The notes beneath the pieces were generated by a model, which worked only from the letters and a program-made list of their open reading frames with translations, did not search any database and was not told the origin of the DNA. Below, piece by piece: positions 18,669 through 27,746 of a stretch of DNA of 64,000 bases. Both the position numbers and the translations under genes were made by a program. Numbering within the stretch: position 1 is the stretch's first letter; each line of letters begins with the position of its first letter. Source of the stretch: Prochlorococcus marinus XMU1406 (GTDB lineage: Bacteria; Cyanobacteriota; Cyanobacteriia; PCC-6307; Cyanobiaceae); NCBI RefSeq assembly GCF_017696055.1, contig NZ_JAAORG010000001.1, positions 62,001 through 126,000 on the forward strand, read 5' to 3'.

Positions 18669-20111
18669 TTAACCTACTGATCCCTCTAGCTTAAGTGCCA
18701 GTAACTTATCTGCTTCAGCAGCAAATTCCATAGGTAATTGATTAAATACATCTCTGCAAAAACCGCTGACCATCATAGATACTGCCTCCTCAAATTCTAT
18801 ACCTCTGCTTTGGAGGTAAAAAAGTTGATCTTCTGAGATTCTACATGTGCTTGCTTCATGCTCAATTTCGGAATTGGGTTGTTGAGATTTGATGTAAGGG
18901 AATGTATTCGCAGAAGCTTGATCCCCAATTAACATTGAATCACATTGACTGTAATTTCTTGATCCTTTAGCTTTTGTTCCCATTTTGACAAGACCTCTAT
19001 AGCTATTTATTGACTTGCCTGCACTAATACCTTTGCTAACAATAGTTGATTTGGTCTTAGGACCGATATGGATCATTTTTGTGCCGGTATCTGCTTGCTG
19101 AAGATTATTGGTGAGTGCCACTGAATAAAATTCTCCTACAGATTCTTCCCCTAAAAGAAGACAGCTAGGATATTTCCATGTAATTGCAGACCCTGTTTCA
19201 ACTTGTGACCAGCTAATTTTACTTCTCTTGCCTAAACACTTTCCTCTCTTGGTGACAAAATTAAAAATTCCGCCAATACCTTCTTCATCACCAGCATACC
19301 AATTTTGCACTGTTGAATATTTTATTGAGGCGTCGTCTAATGCTATAAGCTCTACAACTGCTGCATGAAGGGTATTTGTATCAAACATCGGAGCTGTACA
19401 ACCTTCTAGATAACTTACAGAACTTGATTCTTCAGCAATGATTAGTGTCCTTTCGAATTGTCCAGAATCTCCACTATTAATTCTGAAGTAGGAAGATAGA
19501 TCCATAGGGCAGGTAACACCTTTTGGGATATACACAAAAGAACCATCACTAAAAACAGCAGAATTTAGTGCTGCAAAATAATTATCACTAGCTGGGACTA
19601 CTGTACCTAAATATTTTTCAATCAAATCCGAGTGATTTTTTACTGCTTCACTAATTGAGCAAAATATAACTCCATGTTCAGCAAGTTCTTCTCTAAAAGT
19701 TGTGGCTATAGAAACACTATCAAAGACTGCATCTACTGCTACATTTGTGAGTTTTTTTTGCTCTGTAAGGGGTATTCCCAATTTGTCAAAAGTTTCAAGA
19801 AGTTTGGGATCAACTTCATCTAAACTAGAAATTTTCTCTTTTTGCTTAGGAGCAGAGTAATAAATTATATCTTGATAATCAATTTGTTTATATCCTAATC
19901 CTGCCCAATCAGGCTCTTTCATTTTTTGCCATTTTTTAAAGGCTTTTAATCTAAAATCAAGAAGATATTTTGGCTCTTCTTTTTTCTGAGAAATTAATCT
20001 TATGATATCTTCATTTAACCCCTTTTCTATTTTTTCAGTTTCAATATCAGTAACGAAACCATATTTATAAGGCTCTTTTACTACATCTTTAACTAAATTT
20101 TCGTTGACCAT
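18669..20111 (-). CDS. sufB: Fe-S cluster assembly protein SufB
   Basis: SufB is the main scaffold on which the nascent cluster is built. The 480-residue protein has the characteristic blocks [24 protein letters not shown] and the C-terminal [22 protein letters not shown]. It is the first gene of sufBCDS. The 95-bp region to the divergent gene at 20207 must hold the operon promoter. Confidence 0.97.
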   Translation of the reverse strand: MVNENLVKDVVKEPYKYGFVTDIETEKIEKGLNEDIIRLISQKKEEPKYLLDFRLKAFKKWQKMKEPDWAGLGYKQIDYQDIIYYSAPKQKEKISSLDEVDPKLLETFDKLGIPLTEQKKLTNVAVDAVFDSVSIATTFREELAEHGVIFCSISEAVKNHSDLIEKYLGTVVPASDNYFAALNSAVFSDGSFVYIPKGVTCPMDLSSYFRINSGDSGQFERTLIIAEESSSVSYLEGCTAPMFDTNTLHAAVVELIALDDASIKYSTVQNWYAGDEEGIGGIFNFVTKRGKCLGKRSKISWSQVETGSAITWKYPSCLLLGEESVGEFYSVALTNNLQQADTGTKMIHIGPKTKSTIVSKGISAGKSINSYRGLVKMGTKAKGSRNYSQCDSMLIGDQASANTFPYIKSQQPNSEIEHEASTCRISEDQLFYLQSRGIEFEEAVSMMVSGFCRDVFNQLPMEFAAEADKLLALKLEGSVG

Positions 20112-20206
20112 GTTATCAAAAATAACTTATTACAATTAGCTTTATATACTTTAACGAAAGATACCCCCAATATTGAGTTTTTTCCCTTTATTAAAACTAA
20201 AATTTA

Positions 20207-20560
20207 ATGTCTAATCATCTTGATCCCTTGTCTAACCCATTAAACATAGAAATTATTCAAGAAATTGATAATCTTGATCTTCCTATAATGCAGAAACATC
20301 ATTTAAGAATTCTCGCTCATTGCCTCCAGATTTTAAAAATTATCAGTGAAGAGAATAGTTTTGAATATCAAAATAAAAATTCCCTGAGAGAATGGTGTGA
20401 TAACCAATCCAAAAAATTTGATGATAAAAAATTTAGTGATCTTTTTTATGAGCAGTTAGAATCAGCTTCGAAAAAATTAAGTACTTTTTCAAAAAAAATT
20501 GGTAAAAATATTGAGGATTTAGAGATAGATGATTTAGTACTTCTAGTTGAACAACGCTGA
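20207..20560 (+). CDS. Hypothetical helical protein divergent from sufB
   Basis: The 117-residue protein is not recognised. It is mostly charged and helical, with a His-rich segment KHHLRILAHCLQILK near residues 41-55 and a long amphipathic C-terminal half. In many cyanobacteria the gene divergent from sufBCDS is sufR, a DNA-binding Fe-S repressor. This protein lacks an obvious helix-turn-helix and the Cys cluster of SufR, having only two Cys residues. The position suggests a link to Fe-S metabolism but that is inference. Confidence 0.7.
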   Translation: MSNHLDPLSNPLNIEIIQEIDNLDLPIMQKHHLRILAHCLQILKIISEENSFEYQNKNSLREWCDNQSKKFDDKKFSDLFYEQLESASKKLSTFSKKIGKNIEDLEIDDLVLLVEQR

Positions 20561-20829
20561 AGTCTCATTTAATTGATCCCGAAGAAAAAATATATTTTTG
20601 TTGAGTCGTTAACAAATTCAGGTAATAAAATTTAAAAAAAAAGAAAATTAATTTACATTTAAAAAAGATCTGAAAATTAATTAATTGCTTTGATACCAAC
20701 TGTTTTGAAGATAAATATTAATTTTGAGAATTTTTTAGTAGTCAGAGGATCCTGACGACAGGGCAAAAAGACACACAATTCCCAAAAAAAAAGAACATAC
20801 TGATCCCAAGCAAAAACGGAGAATTTAAA
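20561..20829. other. Gene-free AT-rich spacer with a short hairpin
   Basis: These 269 bases hold no supported gene; an antisense open frame at 20677-20859 has no coding character. The notable element is the imperfect palindrome at 20741-20756 (GTCAG and CTGAC around AGGATC), 73 bp upstream of the next start codon. It could be an operator or the base of a 5' leader structure. The leader is unusually rich in A near 20781-20820. Confidence 0.5.
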
Positions 20830-21930
20830 GTGGCTGATGAGATCATGAAAAAAGATCAATTACTCTCACTTACCCTCAGGCAATTACGTCAAGAAGCAAG
20901 TAAATTATCAGTTCCGCTATACAGTCGCAAAACAAAAGCTGTTTTAGTTGATTTAATACTCGAATATCAAGAAAAATCTATAAAGAAAACATTCATTACC
21001 TCATCTCAGTCAAAATCTGAAGAAATTGTTGAGTCCAATTCTTTCAGCAGTAGTGAAGAAGTTAAAACAAATGTAGTATTTCTACCCCGAGATCCAGATT
21101 GGGCTTACGTTTTTTGGCAAATTTCTGATGCAGATCGAGAAAAAGCACAATCTTTGGGAGCCAATAAATTATGCTTACGATTATTTGATGCATCTGGTTC
21201 TGAAGGAAGCAACTTGAATCAAGGGACACTAAGGGAGATAGCAGTTGATAGCTACAGTACTGAGTGGTACTTGCCAATTCCACTTGCAGACAGAGATTAT
21301 AAAGTTGAATTAGGCTATAAATATGGTTTTAACTGGATGTCATTGGCATTTTCATCAATAAGCCACGTTCCTGGCTCTCATCCTTCTGAGCAAATTCTTG
21401 ATAAATTTGTACCTTTTAATTTGGATTCTACTTCTGAGTCAATCCTAGATATTTCAAATCCTGTTGTTTCAGAACAAAATGGTATGCATGAAAGGTTATA
21501 CCAAGCAGCAACTAATATTCCTCTCAGAAGAAAAGTTGGTTCTGAAGAATTCATGGAAAATGTAAATTCAACAAATCTTAGTGATAATCTCACAGACTCA
21601 GGTGCTGGTAAATGGTCATCAGGTTTAAATGATTCTGGAAGCGGAATTCTTAAAAATCGATCTTTTTGGCTCGTTGCTGATGCTGAATTAATTGTTTATG
21701 GAGCTACAGAGCCTTCTGCAAAACTGACAATAGGTGGAGAAGATGTACCCCTTGCTGCAGATGGTACTTTTAGAATTCAAGTTCCATTTAGAGATGGGAC
21801 TCAAAAATATGATATTAAAGCATTTGATATATCTGGTGAGCAAGAGAAAAGTATATCAATGAAATTTGATAGAACTACACCACTTGACGATACTAATGAA
21901 AAAGATAAAGCTGAGACTGAATGGTTTTAA
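20830..21930 (+). CDS. DUF4912 protein with N-terminal Rho-N/SAP-like motif
   Basis: The first 45 residues resemble the helix-extension-helix of Rho N-terminal/SAP domains (LTLRQLRQEASKLSVP, then SRKTKAVLVDLILEY), a nucleic-acid-binding fold. A DUF4912 domain follows at about residues 75-185, with the hallmark LPRDPDWAYVFWQIS. A further beta-rich segment near residues 280-350 has the Ig-like pattern of a domain found in these cyanobacterial proteins. The start is GTG at 20830, supported by GGAG at 20818-20821; ATG at 20845 lacks such a site. The protein may bind DNA or RNA, but no function is established. Confidence 0.8.
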   Translation: MADEIMKKDQLLSLTLRQLRQEASKLSVPLYSRKTKAVLVDLILEYQEKSIKKTFITSSQSKSEEIVESNSFSSSEEVKTNVVFLPRDPDWAYVFWQISDADREKAQSLGANKLCLRLFDASGSEGSNLNQGTLREIAVDSYSTEWYLPIPLADRDYKVELGYKYGFNWMSLAFSSISHVPGSHPSEQILDKFVPFNLDSTSESILDISNPVVSEQNGMHERLYQAATNIPLRRKVGSEEFMENVNSTNLSDNLTDSGAGKWSSGLNDSGSGILKNRSFWLVADAELIVYGATEPSAKLTIGGEDVPLAADGTFRIQVPFRDGTQKYDIKAFDISGEQEKSISMKFDRTTPLDDTNEKDKAETEWF

Positions 21931-21942
21931 TAAATTAAATTA

Positions 21943-22113
21943 ATGCTGAAAAAAATTGTGGCTTTCACTCCATTGTTTGGGGCATTGACGTTTCCATTAG
22001 TAGTTCCAATTACAATTTCTAAATTTGGTGTTAACTATGGAATTCTTAGTGCATTATTAATTTCTTCATTATGGTTTATCGCTATGTTAAGAACATCCGA
22101 AATGCCTCATTAA
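21943..22113 (+). CDS. Small hydrophobic protein, 56 residues
   Basis: A clean ATG-to-TAA frame encodes a 56-residue protein with two hydrophobic stretches (about residues 5-25 and 31-48) separated by a short polar turn KFGVNYG, and a polar C-terminus RTSEMPH. It is likely a two-helix membrane hairpin. It starts 12 bp after the DUF4912 gene stop and ends 32 bp before pgm, all on the same strand. No family is recognised. Confidence 0.65.
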   Translation: MLKKIVAFTPLFGALTFPLVVPITISKFGVNYGILSALLISSLWFIAMLRTSEMPH

Positions 22114-22145
22114 TTTAGTTAGATTTTTGGAAGTTTTTTAAAAAT

Positions 22146-23783
22146 ATGACTCAAGTTAATGTAATTAATATCAATTCCCCTTTTCTAGATCAAAAACCAG
22201 GCACTTCTGGTTTAAGAAAAAGTACTTTAAAGTTTCAGGAAGAACATTATTTAGAAATTTTTATTGAAGCAATCTTACAATCATTGGAAGATTTAAAAGG
22301 TTCAACATTAGTAGTTGGTGGTGATGGCAGATATGGCAATATTGAAGCAATAGAAAAAATTGTCCAAATATGCATTGCTCATAAAGTTCAAAAGGTTATT
22401 GTTCCAAAATACGGTTTATTATCTACTCCTGCGACATCACATTTAATTAGAAAAGAAAACGCTATTGGTGGAATTATTCTTTCTGCAAGCCATAATCCTG
22501 GTGGGATTGATGGCGACTTTGGAGTGAAATTGAATATCTCTAATGGTGGCCCAGCTCCTGAGATAATTACTAACAAGATTTTCAAGGCTTCACAATTACT
22601 AACTAGTTATAAAATTTGTAAAATTCAATTACCTGACTTTAGTGAATATGGAACTTACTCTTACGGTGAAACTACCTTAGAAATTATTGATGGATTAAAA
22701 GATTATTCTAATTTGATGGAGAAAATTTTTGATTTTGATCAAATTAGTGATTTTTTAAAAAAAGACTTCTCGTTAATCTTTGATGCAATGAATGCGGTTA
22801 CAGGTCCATATGCAAAAAATATTTTTGTTGAAAAAATGGGTCTTGCACATGATTGTGTCATGAATGGTACCCCGTTAAAAGATTTTGGAGGTTTACATCC
22901 TGATCCTAATCTTACTTACGCATCCCACTTGGCTGATTTGTTATTAAATAAAAAATCTTACAGTTTTGGTGCTGCATGTGATGGAGATGGAGATAGGAAT
23001 ATGATTTTAGGAAGTGGATGTTTTGTAAATCCTAGTGATAGCCTTGCAATTATCACTGCTAACACAAAATGTGTCCCTGGTTATAAAGATGGTATTACAG
23101 GTGTGGCACGATCTATGCCAACCAGCTCAGCGGTTGATAATGTTGCTCGAGCATTAAATATACCTTGTTTCGAGACACCTACTGGTTGGAAGTTTTTTGG
23201 AAATCTTTTAGATTCCAATTTAATTACTTTATGTGGAGAAGAAAGTTTCGGAACAGGTAGTAATCATGTGAGAGAGAAAGATGGACTATGGGCAGTTTTG
23301 TATTGGTTGCAAGTTTTAGCTGAGAAAAAAAGTTCTGTAAGTGATTTGATCCAGAATCATTGGAAACAATTTGGTAGGAATTATTATTCAAGACATGATT
23401 ATGAGTCAATTCCCTCAAATATTGCTAATCAAATCTTTGCAAATCTTACTTCTATGCTCGAAAATTTAAAAGGAAATAGTTTTGCTGGCCATTTAGTTAA
23501 AGTTGCAGATAACTTTTCATATTTAGATCCCGTTGATAATTCCATAAGTGAAAATCAAGGTTTAAGATTGGTCCTTGATGATAATTCTCGAGTAATTGTG
23601 CGCCTTTCGGGAACTGGAACTAAGGGAGCAACATTAAGACTTTACTTTGAGAAATTTTTCGATCCTCAACAGAATCTTTCGTTAAATCCTCAGATCGCTT
23701 TAAAACCTCTAATAAACGATTTAGATGCTTTATTGAATATTTCAAAACTTACTCAAATGGAAACTCCTACAGTAATTACATAG
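22146..23783 (+). CDS. pgm: Phosphoglucomutase (alpha-D-glucose-phosphate-specific)
   Basis: Pgm interconverts glucose-1-phosphate and glucose-6-phosphate, linking glycogen and cell-wall precursors to central metabolism. The 545-residue protein has the phosphoserine loop SASHNPGG (about residue 115), the metal-binding CDGDGDRNM (about 278), the sugar-specificity loop GEESFGTGSNH (about 364) and the C-terminal phosphate-binding RLSGTGTKGATLR. The start MTQVNVI is supported by the length of the family. Confidence 0.96.
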   Translation: MTQVNVININSPFLDQKPGTSGLRKSTLKFQEEHYLEIFIEAILQSLEDLKGSTLVVGGDGRYGNIEAIEKIVQICIAHKVQKVIVPKYGLLSTPATSHLIRKENAIGGIILSASHNPGGIDGDFGVKLNISNGGPAPEIITNKIFKASQLLTSYKICKIQLPDFSEYGTYSYGETTLEIIDGLKDYSNLMEKIFDFDQISDFLKKDFSLIFDAMNAVTGPYAKNIFVEKMGLAHDCVMNGTPLKDFGGLHPDPNLTYASHLADLLLNKKSYSFGAACDGDGDRNMILGSGCFVNPSDSLAIITANTKCVPGYKDGITGVARSMPTSSAVDNVARALNIPCFETPTGWKFFGNLLDSNLITLCGEESFGTGSNHVREKDGLWAVLYWLQVLAEKKSSVSDLIQNHWKQFGRNYYSRHDYESIPSNIANQIFANLTSMLENLKGNSFAGHLVKVADNFSYLDPVDNSISENQGLRLVLDDNSRVIVRLSGTGTKGATLRLYFEKFFDPQQNLSLNPQIALKPLINDLDALLNISKLTQMETPTVIT

Positions 23784-23816
23784 AATTGAAAGTAATTATT
23801 TTTTGATTTTATTTAT

Positions 23817-25106
23817 ATGCATTCACAAAATTTATTTACTAATTATTCTCAAATAGAAGATAATGCACCTTTGGCAGATAAATTAAGACCAAAGAAATTG
23901 GATGATTTTTTTGGTCAACAACCAATCCTGAATGAGAATTCGCTTTTAAGAAGTGCAATATTAAACGATAAGATTAGTAATTTTATTTTTTCTGGCCCTC
24001 CTGGTGTTGGAAAAACAACTTTAATTGAAATTATTTCTTTTAATACGCGTTCAAAGTTAATTAAGTTAAATGCAGTATTATCAAGTGTTAAAGAATTAAG
24101 AAATGAAATCGCTAGTGCAAAAGATAGATTAATAAATTCAAAAAGAAAAACAATTTTATTTATAGATGAGGTTCATAGATTTACAGCAGTTCAGCAAGAT
24201 GCCCTATTACCCTCAATAGAAAATGGAACTATAACTTTTATTGGTGCTACAACTGAAAACCCTCTCTTTGCTGTTAATAAAGCCCTTGTTAGCAGGTCTC
24301 GTATTTTTACATTAATTCCTTTGGCTGAAAATGATTTGCAGAAAATAATAAAAAAAGTCATAACTCACTATTCAAAACAAAAAGATTTAAAAAAGGTTTA
24401 TTTAACCAAGGATGCAATAAGTCATTTAATTAAATTTTCTGGCGGTGATGCAAGAACATTAATCAATGCCTTAGAGATGGCCATAGAGACAACTGCTGAA
24501 AATGACGCTAAAGAAATCAACATTAATCTCTCAATAGCAGAGGATGCAATTCAAAAGAAAAATATTGTTTACGATAAAAATGGTCAAAATCATTACGATG
24601 TAATAAGTGCTTTTATAAAGTCCATAAGAGGGTCTGATCCAGATGCAACTTTATTCTGGCTTGCGAATATGCTTGAGGCTGGTGAAGATCCTAATTTTAT
24701 TTTTAGAAGACTACTTATATCTGCCAGTGAAGATATTGGAATGGCTGATCCTAATGCGATAGTAGTTGTAAAATCCTGTTGTGATGCTTTTGATAGAGTT
24801 GGTTTGCCAGAAGGATTATATTTTTTAACGCAGGCTTCTTTATATTTAGCTATGTCTCCAAAAAGTAACAGTACGAAAAGTATTTTTAAAGCTATTGAAA
24901 CAATCAAATGTACCAATGCTTTTGATGTTCCTCTTCATTTAAAAAATAATTCTAATAGTTATGTCAATCCTCATAATTATCCAGGCAATTGGGTTGCACA
25001 AGAATATCTTCCTAAATTTTTAAGAGGTTTAAAAATATGGGAACCAAATAATAATGGATGGGAGAAAATTAAATATGACGAACTGCTTAGAAGAAAAGAA
25101 AATTAA
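23817..25106 (+). CDS. rarA: Replication-associated recombination ATPase RarA/MgsA
   Basis: RarA (MgsA) is a clamp-loader-like AAA+ ATPase acting at stalled replication forks. The 429-residue protein has ADKLRPKKLDDFFGQ at the N-terminus, Walker A GPPGVGKTT (about residue 61), Walker B ILFIDEVHRF, sensor SRSRIF and the C-terminal tetramerisation domain with GEDPNFIFRRLLISASEDIGMADP. In some cyanobacteria MgsA is fused to another enzyme; this is the unfused form. Its last bases overlap the convergent hetI-like gene by 4 bp. Confidence 0.94.
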   Translation: MHSQNLFTNYSQIEDNAPLADKLRPKKLDDFFGQQPILNENSLLRSAILNDKISNFIFSGPPGVGKTTLIEIISFNTRSKLIKLNAVLSSVKELRNEIASAKDRLINSKRKTILFIDEVHRFTAVQQDALLPSIENGTITFIGATTENPLFAVNKALVSRSRIFTLIPLAENDLQKIIKKVITHYSKQKDLKKVYLTKDAISHLIKFSGGDARTLINALEMAIETTAENDAKEININLSIAEDAIQKKNIVYDKNGQNHYDVISAFIKSIRGSDPDATLFWLANMLEAGEDPNFIFRRLLISASEDIGMADPNAIVVVKSCCDAFDRVGLPEGLYFLTQASLYLAMSPKSNSTKSIFKAIETIKCTNAFDVPLHLKNNSNSYVNPHNYPGNWVAQEYLPKFLRGLKIWEPNNNGWEKIKYDELLRRKEN

Positions 25107-25759
25107 AAATCTTTCGAACAACAAATAATCTCAGGATTGAAAGAAGCTTTTTCTTCATAGGCTAAAGCAATAGTCCAATTATGGAAGTTAATCTGTGAAT
25201 AATTTAAATGTATTTTTTTCTTCTTATGAAATAACTCTTTTGGCTTTTCAAAATATTGCCAATGGTTTATGTCTTTAGCTAATTTTCCATGATCCCATTT
25301 TACCGCCGCTTCAACAGCACACCATTGATTTAATATCATATTTTTTGTCAAATAATTATTATGCATTGATTTATTGGTATGAAAAAAATATTTTTCTGCA
25401 AACTTTAAATGGTTGAAATCTCTATCTGTTCTCTCAATATCAATCCCTACTTTGCTTTTATGCCAGACTATAGTAATGGCATCTTTGCAATGACTTAAAC
25501 TTATATTTCCCATGCCAGAGGGTAAACTTGGAGGTTTTCCAGGATTAGCATTAATGGGAATTTCAAGCGGATCTAAATCAAAAAGTGTTGAAAGTGATTG
25601 TCTCAAATAAGCTCTTGTTTCTAAGAAAACCTTTGATCTTGAACTTGATAGATTTTTTGCGGTTTTAATTTCCTCTATAGTTGCGACATCTTGCACACCT
25701 TTAATCTCATAAAACCAAATTTTTGGTATTTTATATTCATACTCATTTAATAATTTCAA
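25103..25759 (-). CDS. 4'-phosphopantetheinyl transferase (Sfp/HetI type)
   Basis: This enzyme transfers phosphopantetheine from CoA to the serine of acyl carrier proteins. The 218-residue protein has the Mg-binding motif VGIDIERTDR (about residue 113) and the downstream W-x3-EAAVKWDHGK block (about 149). The only plausible start is TTG at 25759, which shares its first base with the first base of the divergent peroxiredoxin ATG. With no canonical AcpS seen here, it may serve the fatty acid ACP, but that needs the rest of the genome. Confidence 0.87.
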   Translation of the reverse strand: MKLLNEYEYKIPKIWFYEIKGVQDVATIEEIKTAKNLSSSRSKVFLETRAYLRQSLSTLFDLDPLEIPINANPGKPPSLPSGMGNISLSHCKDAITIVWHKSKVGIDIERTDRDFNHLKFAEKYFFHTNKSMHNNYLTKNMILNQWCAVEAAVKWDHGKLAKDINHWQYFEKPKELFHKKKKIHLNYSQINFHNWTIALAYEEKASFNPEIICCSKDF

Positions 25760-26226
25760 TGGCTCTTAAGGTTGGCGACAAAGCACCAGAATTTAAATTA
25801 AAAGATTCTTTTGAGAAAGAAGTTTCTCTTAGTGATTTTAAAGGTAAAAGAATAATACTATATTTTTATCCAAAAGATAATACTCCAGGATGTACTAAAG
25901 AGGCATGTAATTTTAAAGAGAATTGGGATTTACTCCAAAAAAATAATATTGTTGTGCTTGGTATTAGCAAAGATAATGCTTCCTCTCATCAGAAGTTTAT
26001 AGAAAAATTTAATTTACCTTTTATTCTTTTAACTGATCCTGAACCTTTTAAAGTTTCTTCTGATTACGATAGCTATGGACTTAAGAAATTCATGGGAAAA
26101 GAATATATGGGAATGATGAGAAATACTTTTTTGATTGATTCTGATGGTAACATCGAAAAAATTTACTTAAAGGTAAAAGCAGCAATAATGGCTGATCATA
26201 TAATTGCAGACCTTGGTTTAAATTAA
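25759..26226 (+). CDS. bcp: Thiol peroxidase, BCP-type peroxiredoxin
   Basis: Bcp-type peroxiredoxins reduce hydrogen peroxide and organic hydroperoxides using thioredoxin. The 155-residue protein starts MALKVGDKAPEF and has the peroxidatic Cys and nearby resolving Cys in TPGCTKEACNF (C-x4-C). The open frame extends 12 codons upstream, but ATG at 25759 gives the family N-terminus. It ends overlapping the convergent coaX gene by 9 bp. Confidence 0.95.
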   Translation: MALKVGDKAPEFKLKDSFEKEVSLSDFKGKRIILYFYPKDNTPGCTKEACNFKENWDLLQKNNIVVLGISKDNASSHQKFIEKFNLPFILLTDPEPFKVSSDYDSYGLKKFMGKEYMGMMRNTFLIDSDGNIEKIYLKVKAAIMADHIIADLGLN

Positions 26227-26913
26227 ATTTTTCATATATAGCTGATGAATTATCATCCCTTCCATAACTAAATTAGGAGCATTAATAATATTTTCTTTTT
26301 GAGTTTCTAGAGATTTTGTGAAGAATTCAGAGTCTCCTCCACAGATTATTAAAATATCCTTTTTGGGATTAAATAAACTATTAATAACTCCAGTAAGAGA
26401 GTTGATTACACCTTTTAAAATCGCCTCTTCTGTATTAAACAAAAAATCTTTTTTAGGGATTTCAAATTTTTCTGGAACTTTAAGATTTTTTGTGTTTTGT
26501 TCCATTGATTTTAATTGTGTTAGAAAACCTGGAACAAGTTGACCACCAAGAATCGATCCATATGAATTTAATTTTGTTATTGATAATATTGTTCCAAAAT
26601 CTGCAATTAGCAAATCTTTTTTGAATGGGTTTTCAATAATTTTTAAAGCTGCAATACAGGCAAGAGCTCTATCAACTCCAAAATAATCAGGAAGATTTGA
26701 TAACTGAATATCTTTAGTTTTTATTTCATTTTCTTTTTTCAGCAAAAAATTTGGTAGTTTTCCTACAGAAGCCCAAATTAATTCATCAAGATCTATATTT
26801 TCTGGAACTTTTTGCTCTTTTTTGGTATGGAAGAATTTAGATTGATTTCTAGAATATTTTGCCCAATGAAGCCTACTATTGCCTACTAATAAAAAATTTA
26901 TATCTGGGACCAT
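26218..26913 (-). CDS. coaX: Type III pantothenate kinase
   Basis: CoaX phosphorylates pantothenate in the first step of CoA synthesis. The 231-residue protein shows the N-terminal FLLVGNSRLHWA (ASKHA phosphate-binding loop), the ADFGTILSIT motif with the catalytic Asp, GGQLVPGF, and the C-terminal ICGGDSEFF. It is somewhat shorter and more divergent than typical CoaX proteins, as in other picocyanobacteria. The gene lies 15 bp downstream of cysH, same strand. Confidence 0.85.
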   Translation of the reverse strand: MVPDINFLLVGNSRLHWAKYSRNQSKFFHTKKEQKVPENIDLDELIWASVGKLPNFLLKKENEIKTKDIQLSNLPDYFGVDRALACIAALKIIENPFKKDLLIADFGTILSITKLNSYGSILGGQLVPGFLTQLKSMEQNTKNLKVPEKFEIPKKDFLFNTEEAILKGVINSLTGVINSLFNPKKDILIICGGDSEFFTKSLETQKENIINAPNLVMEGMIIHQLYMKNLI

Positions 26914-26928
26914 TGTTCTATGAGCAAT

Positions 26929-27651
26929 TTAATTATTGGTGTGTATTCCACATTCTTGTTTAACTCCCCCAAATCTTGTATCTCTGCCTTTTGTCTCCAT
27001 ACCATCGGGGCCACTTGAATGCCAATCGCCTACAGAAGAATAACCTTTAATAAAAAGAGGATGGTCAGGTAAATTATTCTCTTCCATATAATAAAAAATA
27101 TCTTTATTTGTCCAATTTAATAAAGGTCTTAAAGAAAGTCTTTGACGAATTACGTCAAGGAATTTCATTTTGTTTCTATTGTTTGTTTGACTTGATCTAA
27201 CACCGCTTGCCCAGCAGGAAATATTATATTTTTCTAGACCATTTTCTAAAGGTTTAATCTTTCTTAAATCATGATACTTATCTAAATCACTCTCTTTATT
27301 TGTTTCCCAAAGTTTTCCGTATTTAGCCTCCATTCTTGCTGGAGATAATTCACTTTGCAGAACTTCTACTTCTAAGGATAAATCGTAAATTAGCTTTTCA
27401 GCGTAATGGTATGTTTCTGGAGGTAGGTACCCTGTATCTATCCAAAATATTTTGATTTTTTTTTGTAGACGTAATTTACTAACCATATGTAAAAGGACTG
27501 ATGACTGTATACCAAAACTTGTTGTAATAGCAAATTGATTATCAAACTTTTCATAACCCCATGTAAGCATTCCTTCAGGTTTTTTATCTTCTAGCTCTTG
27601 ATTATATTTCCTTAAGTTAGTTTGAATATCTTTGTGGATGTTTTTAATCAT
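26929..27651 (-). CDS. cysH: Phosphoadenylyl-sulfate reductase
   Basis: CysH reduces activated sulfate to sulfite with thioredoxin. The 240-residue protein has the PP-loop-like TTSFGIQSSVLLHM, the substrate-binding ASGVRSSQT (about residue 168) and the redox-active C-terminal ECGIHT. Only one Cys lies in the C-terminal motif and no CC...CxxC cluster motif is present, so this looks like the PAPS type without a [4Fe-4S] cluster. It starts at ATG 27651; the divergent ndb gene begins 95 bp away. Confidence 0.94.
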   Translation of the reverse strand: MIKNIHKDIQTNLRKYNQELEDKKPEGMLTWGYEKFDNQFAITTSFGIQSSVLLHMVSKLRLQKKIKIFWIDTGYLPPETYHYAEKLIYDLSLEVEVLQSELSPARMEAKYGKLWETNKESDLDKYHDLRKIKPLENGLEKYNISCWASGVRSSQTNNRNKMKFLDVIRQRLSLRPLLNWTNKDIFYYMEENNLPDHPLFIKGYSSVGDWHSSGPDGMETKGRDTRFGGVKQECGIHTNN

Positions 27652-27746
27652 TCTTCAATTTGATTATGAGTTTAATGTTATTTCGCTCAATTTAAAAATT
27701 ATTCGTATAGTTTAATAATACATTTACGCATAACAATATCTCTCTA

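Noticed and set aside
20677-20859. Minus-strand open frame in the gap before the DUF4912 gene
   Set aside because: Composition is non-coding and it overlaps the real start; no conserved features.
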